From: an uncultured Pseudovibrio sp.
GTDB lineage: Bacteria > Pseudomonadota > Alphaproteobacteria > Rhizobiales > Stappiaceae
Length of the DNA stretch: 64,000 nucleotides
Assembly: GCA_947496145.1 (NCBI GenBank)
Contig: CANMBS010000020.1
Span: forward strand, 1-64,000
Direction of reading: 5' to 3'
Part shown: piece by piece, positions 23,119 through 31,772 of the stretch
Layout: the number at the start of each line of letters is the position of its first letter
Position numbering within the stretch: position 1 is the first letter of the stretch
The notes under the pieces: model-generated
The model's input: only the letters and a program-made list of their open reading frames with translations
Told to the model about the DNA's origin: nothing
Database searches by the model: none
Made by a program: the position numbers and the translations under genes

Positions 23119-23745
23119 CTATTCCTCTGTATCGAGTATGCCTTGCTTAACCTGATCAAAAATCTGATAGACAGAGTTAGTTTGTCCCAGGACGGAGGTG
23201 ACTGCTCCTCCTGAACGCCAATCTTGTGGATCAAGAGTAAGGATAGTATTAGCAGATGGGAAGTCCGCATTATTCCAGTCAATCGGAGCGTCGAGCTGCG
23301 TAAACTCATCAGTTTCGAGGTCCTCGGCTGACAGATACCTAACGCCTCCAACGAGATAGAGACCTCCAGAATCCTGGCCAACGACTTCAGTCAGGTTAAA
23401 GGTGACCGTATCATCTCCAACTTCATTCTGGAGATCGCCGATTATTTCCGGGAGGTTGAAATATACGTTATAGGTTTGACCGGTGATTTGATCAGTATCG
23501 CTTAACCATCTCAGGAGTGACACAATATCCAGCAAACGACTGATCTGACAATCATAGTGGCAAAATGCACCGCGCTTGCCATCATCCGAGACTATAGCAA
23601 GTCCTGAGCAGGCTGACATGCCGTCAGTATACACCCCAGTCGCACCTTCAGAATTGTCAATAAGTCCCCAGCCACCCTGAGGAACGAAAGTAAGATTAGG
23701 CAAGATGCTCTCCTTTTTGTTTTTTTTAGCAATAGGGAGACGCAT
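23119..23745 (-). CDS. Unknown accessory protein with CheD-like Cys/His pattern
   Basis: The 208-residue protein is monocistronic on the minus strand with GGAG upstream. Its segment GMSACSGLAIVSDDGKRGAF continues to CHYD, so Cys48-x16-His65 follows a beta turn. This is the Cys-His spacing (17) and layout of CheD-type glutamine deamidases. The third catalytic residue is not clear. The remaining sequence (YNVYFNLPEIIGDLQNEVGD) is unfamiliar. It could be a lysogenic-conversion enzyme; this is speculative. Confidence 0.45.
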   Translation of the reverse strand: MRLPIAKKNKKESILPNLTFVPQGGWGLIDNSEGATGVYTDGMSACSGLAIVSDDGKRGAFCHYDCQISRLLDIVSLLRWLSDTDQITGQTYNVYFNLPEIIGDLQNEVGDDTVTFNLTEVVGQDSGGLYLVGGVRYLSAEDLETDEFTQLDAPIDWNNADFPSANTILTLDPQDWRSGGAVTSVLGQTNSVYQIFDQVKQGILDTEE

Positions 23746-24066
23746 GAGATGAGAATGTGTGAAGGTGCATTGCTCTGAGCTTTTTACATCACACAGAAGT
23801 GGTGCTCAGTCATTTTAAAAGCAGGCGCGCATGCCAACAGTAAAACTCAAAATCGGCAGAATACACTAGAACGTGCTGATTTTCAGGAAAGGCGATCTCA
23901 AAGCAGCCACTGAGGCGGCTGGGGAGGTTGTTGGGGATGACTTTAGTTGTTGGTGGCCTAGAAGCATTAGTGCGGTGCTGAAATAGAGAACAGTAATGCC
24001 CTAGACCTCTCCAGTAAACTGAGTTGGCGTTTGCAAACCCAACGGATTTCAATCTCGTTTGTGTTG
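23746..24066. other. Gene-poor 320-bp stretch
   Basis: No convincing gene is seen. A minus-strand frame of 96 codons (23810-24100) overlaps the membrane protein gene and has no ribosome-binding site or recognisable content. The 3' side probably holds the promoter or untranslated end of the neighbouring minus-strand genes. Confidence 0.4.
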
Positions 24067-24360
24067 CTACTTTGCTGTCAAAGCTTTGAATACGTTCCAA
24101 ACGATATAGGCAGGTGCAACAATGGGCGTCAAAACTAACATTGCTGAATAGAACATGGCCAGGCCGATAGGGGTGAGGAAGAAAGTAAATCCGGTGGCCT
24201 CAACAATCATGGTGGAAATAACTCGCCCGGTCATGATTGCAAGCACGACAATAGGCAAGAGCATCCACCATACATAAGCAATAGGAAGATGGTGGATGAT
24301 ATAGGTAGATAGAATCAGCGCAGCAGTAAAACCTGCGCGTATCCAATAGGTTGAACTCAT
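24067..24360 (-). CDS. Small multi-spanning membrane protein
   Basis: The 97-residue protein has three to four hydrophobic segments (AALILSTYIIHHLPIAYVWW, MLLPIVVLAIMTGRVISTMI, FFLTPIGLAMFYSAMLVLTP). GGAGAT lies upstream of its ATG. It is on the opposite strand from the late genes, just before the late block, a typical moron position. Superinfection exclusion is one possibility, but there is no direct evidence. Confidence 0.6.
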   Translation of the reverse strand: MSSTYWIRAGFTAALILSTYIIHHLPIAYVWWMLLPIVVLAIMTGRVISTMIVEATGFTFFLTPIGLAMFYSAMLVLTPIVAPAYIVWNVFKALTAK

Positions 24361-24473
24361 AATTGTACATCTCCTTATCTGCTATCTGAGATAGGTATGA
24401 TACATATGTCTTTTTGTAAATTGCCTGATTGCATTGTTTGCAAAGCTCAGGAAAGTCTTCGCTAAAGGGCAAG

Positions 24474-25094
24474 ATGACATCACCTTATGTTCTTAAATTC
24501 GATGAGAACCTTGAAAGGTTCACTGAAGCAATAGATCGCCTCGGGAACAAGAAGGAGGCAGAGAGGGCCTACAGGTCTGTCATCAATAAGACAGGCACAA
24601 GAGTGCGCAAGGGAGTACTCGCAACACTTCCAAAACAGGTTGGCCTGAAGAAGAAGACAATCTCCAAAGCACTTGGACCACCCAAGAGAGCTCACGGGAA
24701 GTATAAGGGTAAGGCGGCTAGTTTTGAGTATGTGCTAACCACAAAGGGTGGCTACATTGGCCTTAAGCACTTCAAAGCCAAAGAGAGGAAGTGGGGCGGT
24801 GTTATCGCCTATCCACGAGGGGGGCGTCAGGAGTACAGCAAGGCATTCATAAAGGGCGGGCGCTTCCCTAACCGTAAGATACTCAACATGGACGGAGCAG
24901 GCGCGGTATTCCGGCCTAACCTTAACGCTACGAATAGATGGCGGCGAGACTTCCATAGCCTCAAGAGTGACGTGCGTATCCCAGAGGAGATGGTAACAGG
25001 ACCATCAAAGGATGTGTATGACCGTGAGGTGCGATCCTTCCAGCCAGCCATTGAGGCTGAGATTCTGAAGCGGTTAGCTAAGGCCAAGGGGTAG
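24474..25094 (+). CDS. Prophage minor tail protein Z-like
   Basis: ATG at 24474 (MTSPYVLKFDENLERFTEAI) gives 206 residues. Basic blocks AYRSVINKTGTRVRKGVLAT then PKQVGLKKKTISKAL, and GGVIAYPRGGRQEYSKAFIK then FPNRKILN, match the phage minor tail protein Z family (lambda gpZ type). Lambda Z normally sits between head-tail connector and tail tube genes; here it is upstream of the terminase, so it has been displaced. It may still act in tail completion. Confidence 0.72.
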   Translation: MTSPYVLKFDENLERFTEAIDRLGNKKEAERAYRSVINKTGTRVRKGVLATLPKQVGLKKKTISKALGPPKRAHGKYKGKAASFEYVLTTKGGYIGLKHFKAKERKWGGVIAYPRGGRQEYSKAFIKGGRFPNRKILNMDGAGAVFRPNLNATNRWRRDFHSLKSDVRIPEEMVTGPSKDVYDREVRSFQPAIEAEILKRLAKAKG

Positions 25095-25139
25095 AGTGCG
25101 GCGATCAATAAGGTGTGCGCGATGCACAATCAAACTGAT

Positions 25140-25280
25140 GCGCCCTGCATACCCCCCCCGGCGCTAGGGACCGTAGCCTGTGGATAAGTGGCCTTTACGG
25201 TGGCGGAGCCCGATATTTGGCGCGTTTCAGTTTCAAAAATCACCGTTTTACTTGTCATGTTTCGGCAGTTTTTCTGATCA
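25140..25280. other. Candidate cos packaging region
   Basis: The 250 bases between the minor tail gene and the small terminase gene carry no gene. They contain CCCCCCCCGGCGCTAGGGAC (from 25151) followed by a series of GTTTY motifs at 25224, 25230, 25245, 25259 and 25268. In lambda the cohesive-end site followed by gpNu1-binding R sites (CGTTTC-like) lies just before nu1. The terminase genes here are lambda-type, so this placement is expected. The exact nick positions cannot be read from sequence. Confidence 0.5.
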
Positions 25281-25361
25281 AAAAGCTCAATAAATTCAAT
25301 GGCTGGCTGCTTAGATAGCCTTCAAAACATGTAAAATCACCCCTGTTTGAGAGGTTGCGGT

Positions 25362-25841
25362 TTGTCTGAAGCATCAATGGGCAAAATTGTGAACCAGTTA
25401 GAACTTGCTGAGCTGTTCGGTATTACTCGCCAGACGCTTCGAAACTGGCAGGCAAAGGGCTGTCCTGTGCACTCTGACGAGGGGCGAGGGAAGGCCAAGT
25501 TCTACAATACTGCTGAGGTCTATGCGTGGCGTGAGAAGTTCATTCGGTCCTCGCTGACTGAGGACAAGATACCAGAGCGCGAAAGGGCGCAGATCCGAAA
25601 GGACAATGCATCAGCAGAGAGAGCTGAGATCGAGCTTGAGATGCTGCGCAAACGGGCAATCCCAATCGATATCGTGAAGGAAAAGATAGCTAAGGAGTAC
25701 GCGGAAATTCGAGCGAACTTCGTTGCTATGCCAGGTGATTTGGCTGCTGATCTGGAGTTACTGGAAGCACCTGAAATCGAAGAGAAACTTTCTTCCAAAG
25801 TGAGTGAAATTCTTGAAGCATTGGCGGAAGATAGCGGGTGA
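25362..25841 (+). CDS. Terminase small subunit, Nu1-like
   Basis: TTG at 25362 (with GAGAGG 7-9 bases upstream) or ATG at 25377 gives 159 or 154 residues. The N-terminal winged-helix (NQLELAELFGITRQTLRNWQ, AEVYAWREKF) binds DNA in Nu1 of lambda. The helical middle (RKDNASAERAEIELEMLRKR) and end (DLAADLELLEAPEIEEKLSS) fit the family. It overlaps the large subunit gene by 38 bases. It recognises cos for packaging. Confidence 0.8.
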   Translation: MSEASMGKIVNQLELAELFGITRQTLRNWQAKGCPVHSDEGRGKAKFYNTAEVYAWREKFIRSSLTEDKIPERERAQIRKDNASAERAEIELEMLRKRAIPIDIVKEKIAKEYAEIRANFVAMPGDLAADLELLEAPEIEEKLSSKVSEILEALAEDSG

Positions 25842-27903
25842 ATGCATTGACGATCTGTTTGCACGCATCAGACAGAGCGAGTTAAAGCCACCGCCAAAAC
25901 TGAACCTGGTTGAGTGGGCAGACACCTTTCGGTTTGTAGCGCGTGAAAACTCTGCCAATCCGGGCCGATGGAAGACAAAGCGTGTGCCGGTATCCATAGG
26001 GCCAATGCTTGCTATTTCGGAGAAGGATACACAAACCATCACAGCAATGGCGTGCACTCAGTTGATGAAGACCGAATTTCTGCAGAACACAGCAGCCTAC
26101 TTCATCCACCAGGATCCAGCGCCGATTTTGTTCATGCAGCCCACACAGAAGCTGGCGGTTTCCTTTTCAAAGGAACGTTTTCAAAAGACGATCGATACTA
26201 CTCCGGTGCTGAAGGGGTTAATCCCGGACGCAAAGTCGCGGGATTCAGGAACCACGATTGAGCATAAGGAGTATCCAGGAGGGGCGTTGGATTTTGTAGG
26301 AGCTAACTCGCCAACTGATTTGGCCTCACGCCCGAAGCGTATCACGCTTGCAGATGAGATTGACTTGTACCCGGCAGATGCGGGAGGGATGGGCGATCCC
26401 CTAGCGCTTGGTGAGGAACGCTCATCAACCTTTCAAAAGCGCCGGCTGAATATTCGGGTGTGCTCTCCATCGGATGAAGAAACCTCGAAGATTTACCATG
26501 AGTACATGGCAAGCGATCAGCGCAAGTGCTTTGTCAGGTGCCCGCATTGCGATGAAGAGCAAGTGCTGTTTTGGTCCAAAGAGACGATCCAGTGGGATAA
26601 GGACGAGAACGGCAATCATCTACATGCAACAGCGCAGTATTTTTGCTCCAAATGCGGGGTGGGATGGAGTGAGAAAGAACGCAAACTAGCGCTTTTAAGG
26701 CTTGCTGATGATGATCGGCCACACCATGGATGGAAACAGACGCGGCCATTTACCTGCTGTGGTGAGAAGCACACGCCCCTTGAGTGGGAAGGGGCAGGGC
26801 ACTGGGATGATTTAGGGCGTTCACATTGCCCTGAATGCGGGAAAGCTTCACCTTATGAGGGGCATGCAGGCTTCCATGTGTCAAAGCTCTATTCGACCCG
26901 GCATGCCCTTGCAGATGTGGTGAAAGAGTTTCTGAACTCCTACAAGAAGCCGCTGATGCTTCGCAAATGGACCAACACGGCACTTGCTGAGGTGGTTAAG
27001 GGCATCAAGCTTGCGCTGTCTGCTGAAGGGCTTGCTGAGCGGGTTGAGAACTACACTCATGAGGCTATTCCCGACGGAGTAAGGCTTCTTGTGGTGGGTG
27101 CTGATACTCAAGATGACCGCATTGAAATGACCATTGTTGGCTATGGTCTTGATGATGAAAACTGGGTGATCCGGCACATTGTGTTAGATGGCGATACAGC
27201 AGGCAAGAAAGTTTGGGATGAGTTCGACCGGGAGCTGAGGAAGGTCTACTACCGCGAAGATGGCAAGCGCCTTTCGATCAAAGCAACCTGCATTGACTCT
27301 CAGGGGCACCGTGCTGCGATAGTTCAGTCCTTTTGTGCCAAGCGTAAACACCGCAGGATTTATGCAATCAAAGGTAAGGGGAACAGCGCCGGCCATCGAC
27401 AAATCTGGCCTAAAACCCCGTCACGAACCAAACACTCAGGTGAGCATGTTTACATATTAGGCGTTGATACCGCCAAGGACCTGATTGCCCTTCAACTGGG
27501 AGTTCAGGTGCCTGAAGACGGGACACCAACACCTAATGCAACACACTTTCCCTGTGATGACTTGCCTGCTGATTACTTCGAGCAGATGACAGCAGAGCAA
27601 GCCGTGATCCAAGAGTATCAGGGCAAGCCTGTGAGGTGCTGGGAACCTAAGGAAGAAGGTATCCGCAATGAGGCATGGGATTGCAAAGTATATGCTGTAG
27701 CCGCTCGCCTGTCCTTACCAGATCGGTTGATAAGCAAGCCGGGTGACAGAACTGCAATCCCTAAGGCAGCGCCAGTTAAAGAACAAGAGCCTGCCGCACG
27801 GCCAGACAAACCTGAGGCCCGCCCAAAAGCAAGGCGTAACCTGCCAAGGCCAGCACCCGTGCAGGAGCGTACAGGCAACAAGTTTCGGAGAAGATTTAAA
27901 TGA
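25804..27903 (+). CDS. Terminase large subunit, lambda gpA family
   Basis: The 699-residue protein from GTG 25804 has the GpA family layout. LNLVEWADTFRFVARENSAN and ALDFVGANSPTDLASRPKRI then LADEIDLYP are the ATPase region (DEID is the Walker B/acidic motif). Zinc-finger-like CPHCDEEQVLF, CSKCGVGW and CPECGKASP follow. VVGADTQDDRIEMTIVGYGL is the start of the nuclease domain. The C-terminus is Pro/Lys-rich. It cleaves cos and drives DNA into the prohead. Confidence 0.92.
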   Translation: MKFLKHWRKIAGECIDDLFARIRQSELKPPPKLNLVEWADTFRFVARENSANPGRWKTKRVPVSIGPMLAISEKDTQTITAMACTQLMKTEFLQNTAAYFIHQDPAPILFMQPTQKLAVSFSKERFQKTIDTTPVLKGLIPDAKSRDSGTTIEHKEYPGGALDFVGANSPTDLASRPKRITLADEIDLYPADAGGMGDPLALGEERSSTFQKRRLNIRVCSPSDEETSKIYHEYMASDQRKCFVRCPHCDEEQVLFWSKETIQWDKDENGNHLHATAQYFCSKCGVGWSEKERKLALLRLADDDRPHHGWKQTRPFTCCGEKHTPLEWEGAGHWDDLGRSHCPECGKASPYEGHAGFHVSKLYSTRHALADVVKEFLNSYKKPLMLRKWTNTALAEVVKGIKLALSAEGLAERVENYTHEAIPDGVRLLVVGADTQDDRIEMTIVGYGLDDENWVIRHIVLDGDTAGKKVWDEFDRELRKVYYREDGKRLSIKATCIDSQGHRAAIVQSFCAKRKHRRIYAIKGKGNSAGHRQIWPKTPSRTKHSGEHVYILGVDTAKDLIALQLGVQVPEDGTPTPNATHFPCDDLPADYFEQMTAEQAVIQEYQGKPVRCWEPKEEGIRNEAWDCKVYAVAARLSLPDRLISKPGDRTAIPKAAPVKEQEPAARPDKPEARPKARRNLPRPAPVQERTGNKFRRRFK

Positions 27904-29498
27904 CAGGCTTGACGCGACCACGGTTTAAGGTGCCTGCCAGAACAAGGCAGATCGCCAAGACCGGCAGCCGCTCTACCATGCGTTACCTTCGCGGCGATCC
28001 ATCCGGCACGCTTGCAAAGCGCTCTGTCTCGATCCGCGCTGGGTCTGAAGATGTTAGAGCCGCTGCGGCGCGGGCTTCAGCCCTTGCGACGGACTTCATG
28101 CATAATTCCGGATGGATCGCCGGGGCAATAGATCAGGTCATTACTGATACCATTGGGAATGGCTTGACCTATAACTACAAACCTGACCTTTCAAAGCTTG
28201 GTTATGATGAAAAGGAGGCCAAGGACTTCGCTGCTATAGTGGAGAAGGATTTTCGAGCCTATGCAAATAATCCGCTTGAAGTTGATCTTGCTGGTGAGAA
28301 AAAACTATCTGAAATGGATGATGCTAATGTGCGCATTCATGCCTGCAAAGGGGAGGCGTATGGGGTCTATAGCTTCCTCAGTCCCACAGAGCGCAAGAAG
28401 TATGGCATCAAGACCGGAACAAAGGTCACTCTTGTCTCACCAAGTCGCCTGAAGTGGGAAAGCAATCAGATAGTTGGTTTAGAAGATGGGATCTTTAAGG
28501 ATGAGAACGGCAGGCATCTGAAATACAGGTTTCAACGCAAAGCCAAGCTGGGATCATGGGAAGATCATGACGTTGATGCATTCGATGGAGCTGGGTTGCG
28601 ACAGGTGGTCCAGCTTATGGACCGCTCTGAAAATCCAGATGCTTCACGCGGTGTTCCGCTCCTGACTTCAGTGCTCAACAACATTAACTATCAGGAGCAA
28701 CTTGGGAATGCTACGCTGGCAACAGCGCTTGCCCAGGCAATCATGGCAGCGACCGTCAAAAGCCCTGATGCTTCTCAGGAAATCTTTCAAGCGTTCCAAA
28801 CTCTTGATGATGAATATGAGGACATTGGTGAGGACTTGGCGGACCTTTGGCGGTCGCGCCTTGAAGCTTTGCAGGAAGGCACAATTAATCTCACCGATGG
28901 AGTGAGGATCAACCACCTCGCACCGGGTGAGACTTTTGAGCTGCATTCCAGCAAAACACCTAACCCTCACTATAAGGAATTCTTCCAGAACCTTTTGAGG
29001 GAAGTTGCGCGAAAAATTGGGGCAACGGCTTCATCTGTAACTATGGATCATACCGGGGCAACTTACAGCTCTGTGAGGATGGAATATGCCTCTATCTGGC
29101 CTGTTGTTACCCGTCGCCGTGATCGGGTTGTTGCACCGCTTACCAAAGTCACATTCGCGAACTGGCTGGATGAAACCATTGCCGAGGGGCGCTTGTCCTT
29201 TAAAGGGGGATATGAAGCATTTCGAGCGAACCGGGAGCAGGTAAGCCAGATTGATGTGCTTGGGCCTGCACAGCCAACTGCGGATGATGAGAAAAAGGAA
29301 AAGGCCCGAAAGCTGCGGCTTGAAAACAGCGTAACTTCTGTTCGTCGTGAGTGTGCGCTTGATGGTGTCGATTACGACCAGATCCAGAAGGACGTGGAAG
29401 AGGAGCGAAAGCAGTTCGCCTCTTCTGGGCGCAAACACCCTTCTGAGAAGGTGCAGGGTGGTGATGGTAGCCAGGCGGCATCAAAAATGGAAAGGTAG
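27900..29498 (+). CDS. Portal protein, lambda gpB family
   Basis: The 532-residue protein begins ATGACAGGC, overlapping the terminase stop by 4 bases. Family blocks are visible: NSGWIAGAIDQVITDTIGNG, then VDLAGEKKLSEMDDANVRIH, GTKVTLVSPSRLKW, RGVPLLTSVLNNINY, and KIGATASSVTMDHTGATYSS. It forms the dodecameric vertex through which DNA passes. A segment almost identical to residues of about 129-156 is found at 52274-52357 outside the prophage. Confidence 0.93.
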   Translation: MTGLTRPRFKVPARTRQIAKTGSRSTMRYLRGDPSGTLAKRSVSIRAGSEDVRAAAARASALATDFMHNSGWIAGAIDQVITDTIGNGLTYNYKPDLSKLGYDEKEAKDFAAIVEKDFRAYANNPLEVDLAGEKKLSEMDDANVRIHACKGEAYGVYSFLSPTERKKYGIKTGTKVTLVSPSRLKWESNQIVGLEDGIFKDENGRHLKYRFQRKAKLGSWEDHDVDAFDGAGLRQVVQLMDRSENPDASRGVPLLTSVLNNINYQEQLGNATLATALAQAIMAATVKSPDASQEIFQAFQTLDDEYEDIGEDLADLWRSRLEALQEGTINLTDGVRINHLAPGETFELHSSKTPNPHYKEFFQNLLREVARKIGATASSVTMDHTGATYSSVRMEYASIWPVVTRRRDRVVAPLTKVTFANWLDETIAEGRLSFKGGYEAFRANREQVSQIDVLGPAQPTADDEKKEKARKLRLENSVTSVRRECALDGVDYDQIQKDVEEERKQFASSGRKHPSEKVQGGDGSQAASKMER

Positions 29499-29519
29499 AA
29501 CTGGAGAGCTAAAACAGAC

Positions 29520-30374
29520 TTACTCTCTTAGTTTTTGAAGGACTTCAGTCAATACGGGACTTTTGGGCTCATTTATGAAACCAAAATCATCTACAACACG
29601 AAGCATAAGAAAGTTATCGGGTGAATAAGCCTCAAAGGCCATTAAGATTTGTTCTGAAGGTGAAATTGCGTTCATCAGTATGCCCAAATGAACACTTTCT
29701 TCTGGTTTAAAGTAGGGCTCGTATTCTTCGAGAGTGAGAGCAGCAGAAATAAATAGATTTATATGAGCCGTTGTTGTTCGATAAGTTGCAGTCTCACGGT
29801 AGTTGATTGATCCTTTTTTTCTGAAGTTGTTGACTACGTTTTCGGCAATTAAAGCAAGGGCCGGCTCTCCTTTTAACTCATGATGCGTCGTTGGGAGGCA
29901 GATACCTGCGCGGCTAGAGGTGATCAAAGTAAGCAAGTTGAAAAATGTTGTTTCGAAAGCTTGTTTTTTTGTGAGCCTATTTTGAGAATCCAGTGCACTC
30001 TGTTGGTTGTTGAGGATTTTTCGAGTGTCATCGCGCTCATCCTTTACTAGGTGCAACTCCTGCCTTTGGAGCAAAATTGCGTAGACTAGCCCTAATATAG
30101 CCAATCCAGAGAATAACGAATTGATAACTCCGAAACTATCGCCAATGGGGCCGCGATCTTGCTGAGCAACTGAGACTTGGTCCTGATCAAGTAAAGTCGG
30201 CTCGTTCATAGATATGTTTAAGAAATCAAAGGGTAGTTCACCTGTGAAAGCGAAATAGGCATTGGACAGCCAGAGAAAGCCGATAATGGCAAACGTTACT
30301 CCAAAAAATGACCAAGCAAGTTTTGATTGAAGCAAGAAGCTTCGCTTTGGCTTTTTATTATCTGGATCAGACAT
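29520..30374 (-). CDS. putAbiC-like membrane protein (candidate phage-defence moron)
   Basis: ATG at 30374, with GAGG 7 bases upstream, gives 284 residues. Two hydrophobic segments lie at the start (LAWSFFGVTFAIIGFLWLSN) and near residue 85 (SLFSGLAILGLVYAILLQRQ). A coiled coil follows (ELHLVKDERDDTRKILNNQQ) and then FETTFFNLLTLITSSRAGI. This order matches the putative abortive-infection protein family putAbiC. Opposite orientation inside the head operon suggests expression in the lysogen against other phages. The C-terminal part is unfamiliar. The mechanism is unknown. Confidence 0.65.
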   Translation of the reverse strand: MSDPDNKKPKRSFLLQSKLAWSFFGVTFAIIGFLWLSNAYFAFTGELPFDFLNISMNEPTLLDQDQVSVAQQDRGPIGDSFGVINSLFSGLAILGLVYAILLQRQELHLVKDERDDTRKILNNQQSALDSQNRLTKKQAFETTFFNLLTLITSSRAGICLPTTHHELKGEPALALIAENVVNNFRKKGSINYRETATYRTTTAHINLFISAALTLEEYEPYFKPEESVHLGILMNAISPSEQILMAFEAYSPDNFLMLRVVDDFGFINEPKSPVLTEVLQKLRE

Positions 30375-30442
30375 CACAAACCTCATTTTGCCACCAGAGA
30401 GTTAGCACGATTCCTTTGGGTTAAAAGATGAAAGATATTTGA

Positions 30443-30667
30443 ATGAGCAAAGACTGGTGCGCTGAAGTCGAGAGGCTTGAGGCAATCTATGAAACTGTGC
30501 GCAATGGTGAGCAGGTCACAGAAAGTCGCTTTGGTGAGGACTTCATCAAGTATCGAAATGCTGACCTGAACCGGATCGAGAAGGACCTCGATCACGCCAA
30601 GGCAATGTGTGAAATCCAACAGGGCAAGCGCAAACGTAAGCGCTTTGCAGCCTGCTTCAGAGCTTAG
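30443..30667 (+). CDS. Head-tail joining protein, gpW-like
   Basis: The 74-residue protein (MSKDWCAEVERLEAIYETVR) has RNADLNRIEKDLDHAKAMCE and a basic tail QGKRKRKRFAACF, the helix-beta-helix and basic C-terminus of lambda gpW. In lambda gpW joins the filled head to the connector. Here the gene follows the portal gene and the inserted moron rather than preceding the portal. Confidence 0.75.
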   Translation: MSKDWCAEVERLEAIYETVRNGEQVTESRFGEDFIKYRNADLNRIEKDLDHAKAMCEIQQGKRKRKRFAACFRA

Positions 30668-30675
30668 AGGTATTC

Positions 30676-31710
30676 ATGGGCATTTATCGGGACGGGCAGA
30701 TCTTCATGTATGGCTTTGTTGGTGATGATTGGTGGGGCGAGGGCTTTACTGCAATGCAAGTTACTGAAGCACTGGCAGAGCATGGACGCGAGAACGATGT
30801 AACTATTCGCATGGATTCTGGCGGCGGCTATGCTTTCTCTGGATTGAACATCTACAACGCTTTGAAAGCCCATGAGGGTAAAGTCACAGTACAGGTTGAT
30901 GCACTTTCCGCCTCAGCAGCCTCACTGATCGCAATGGCAGCTGATGAAGTGCTGATGAAGCAAGGCGCTATGATGATGATCCATGATCCCTCTAGCTGTG
31001 TGTGCGGGACTACCAAGAAAATCGAACAAGAAGCTAAAGTCCTGAATATGCAAGCGGGTGAGTTCGCGAAGATCTACGCAAGTTTCAGCGGAAAAACGGC
31101 TGATGACGCACGCGAACTCATGAAAGCTGAGACTTGGATGACAGGCGAGGACGCTGTGTCTCATGGATTTGCAACCTCGCATGAAGCTGGCATGCAGCCC
31201 GTTATGAGCTGCATGCCCTTTAATTTTACCATGTACACTAAAGCTCCTAATGAGCTGGTGACAATAGCCCGCTCTAACAAGTGGGATAAGGAGCCTGAAC
31301 AAACACCCCCAACCCAAGAGGACGGGACACAAATGGCAAAGACTGACGAAGAAATTGCGCAGATGGTGACTGATGCGGAGGCTAAAGGCAAAGCTGATGG
31401 TGCCAAGGAAGGCGTTGAAGCCTACATGAAGCTGCATAAGCAGGTTATGGAGTTACCACAGGCCAAGAAACAACCTGCTCTTGCTGAAAGCTTTATGGCT
31501 GATGGTATGGACTTTGAAGCGATTAAGGCCAAGTTTGACCTGATGACAGACGACGACAAGTCTGAGGATGATGATCCGGGGATTGATCGTCAGAAATACA
31601 CCCAGATGCGTCAGAACGGGGCCGGGTTAAATGGAGGTAGCGCACCTCAGAAGCCCACGATGAGTGCGCGGGAAATCTACCAGAAGCGCCGCGAGAAAAT
31701 GGTCGCTTAA
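30676..31710 (+). CDS. ClpP-like prohead protease with fused scaffold region
   Basis: The 344-residue protein has a ClpP/S49-like N-terminal domain: VTIRMDSGGGYAFSGLNIYN, DALSASAASLIAMAADEVLM (candidate Ser80) and GAMMMIHDPS (His103). Residues of about 205-344 are charged and helical (MAKTDEEIAQMVTDAEAKGK, then DGMDFEAIKAKFDL), resembling a scaffold. In lambda gene C encodes the protease and Nu3 the scaffold from an internal start in frame. The same arrangement seems present here. It processes the prohead. Confidence 0.88.
   Translation: MGIYRDGQIFMYGFVGDDWWGEGFTAMQVTEALAEHGRENDVTIRMDSGGGYAFSGLNIYNALKAHEGKVTVQVDALSASAASLIAMAADEVLMKQGAMMMIHDPSSCVCGTTKKIEQEAKVLNMQAGEFAKIYASFSGKTADDARELMKAETWMTGEDAVSHGFATSHEAGMQPVMSCMPFNFTMYTKAPNELVTIARSNKWDKEPEQTPPTQEDGTQMAKTDEEIAQMVTDAEAKGKADGAKEGVEAYMKLHKQVMELPQAKKQPALAESFMADGMDFEAIKAKFDLMTDDDKSEDDDPGIDRQKYTQMRQNGAGLNGGSAPQKPTMSAREIYQKRREKMVA
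31333..31710 (+). CDS. Nested scaffold protein (Nu3-like) from internal ATG
   Basis: An in-frame ATG at 31333 lies after a purine-rich AAGAGGACGGGAC. It would give the C-terminal 125 residues of the protease gene as a separate scaffold, beginning MAKTDEEIAQMVTDAEAKGK. The sequence is acidic, helical and ends with SAREIYQKRREKMVA. Nested scaffold genes are known for lambda C/Nu3; here it is inference from the internal start. Confidence 0.5.
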   Translation: MAKTDEEIAQMVTDAEAKGKADGAKEGVEAYMKLHKQVMELPQAKKQPALAESFMADGMDFEAIKAKFDLMTDDDKSEDDDPGIDRQKYTQMRQNGAGLNGGSAPQKPTMSAREIYQKRREKMVA

Positions 31711-31737
31711 GCCTTTCCCTTATTGTTGATGTTTGCA

Positions 31738-31760
31738 GGTCGCTGAAGCGGCCTTTTTTT
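31738..31760 (+). terminator. Hairpin with T-run before the decoration gene
   Basis: GGTCGC (31738-31743) pairs with GCGGCC (31748-31753) with a TGAA loop and one T-G pair, followed by seven T (31754-31760). The ribosome-binding site of the decoration gene follows immediately. It may reduce readthrough or protect the downstream mRNA end. Confidence 0.6.
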
Positions 31761-31772
31761 ATGGAGTTTTGC

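Noticed and set aside
23810-24100. Minus-strand 96-codon frame
   Set aside because: It overlaps the start of a better-supported membrane protein context and lacks a ribosome-binding site.
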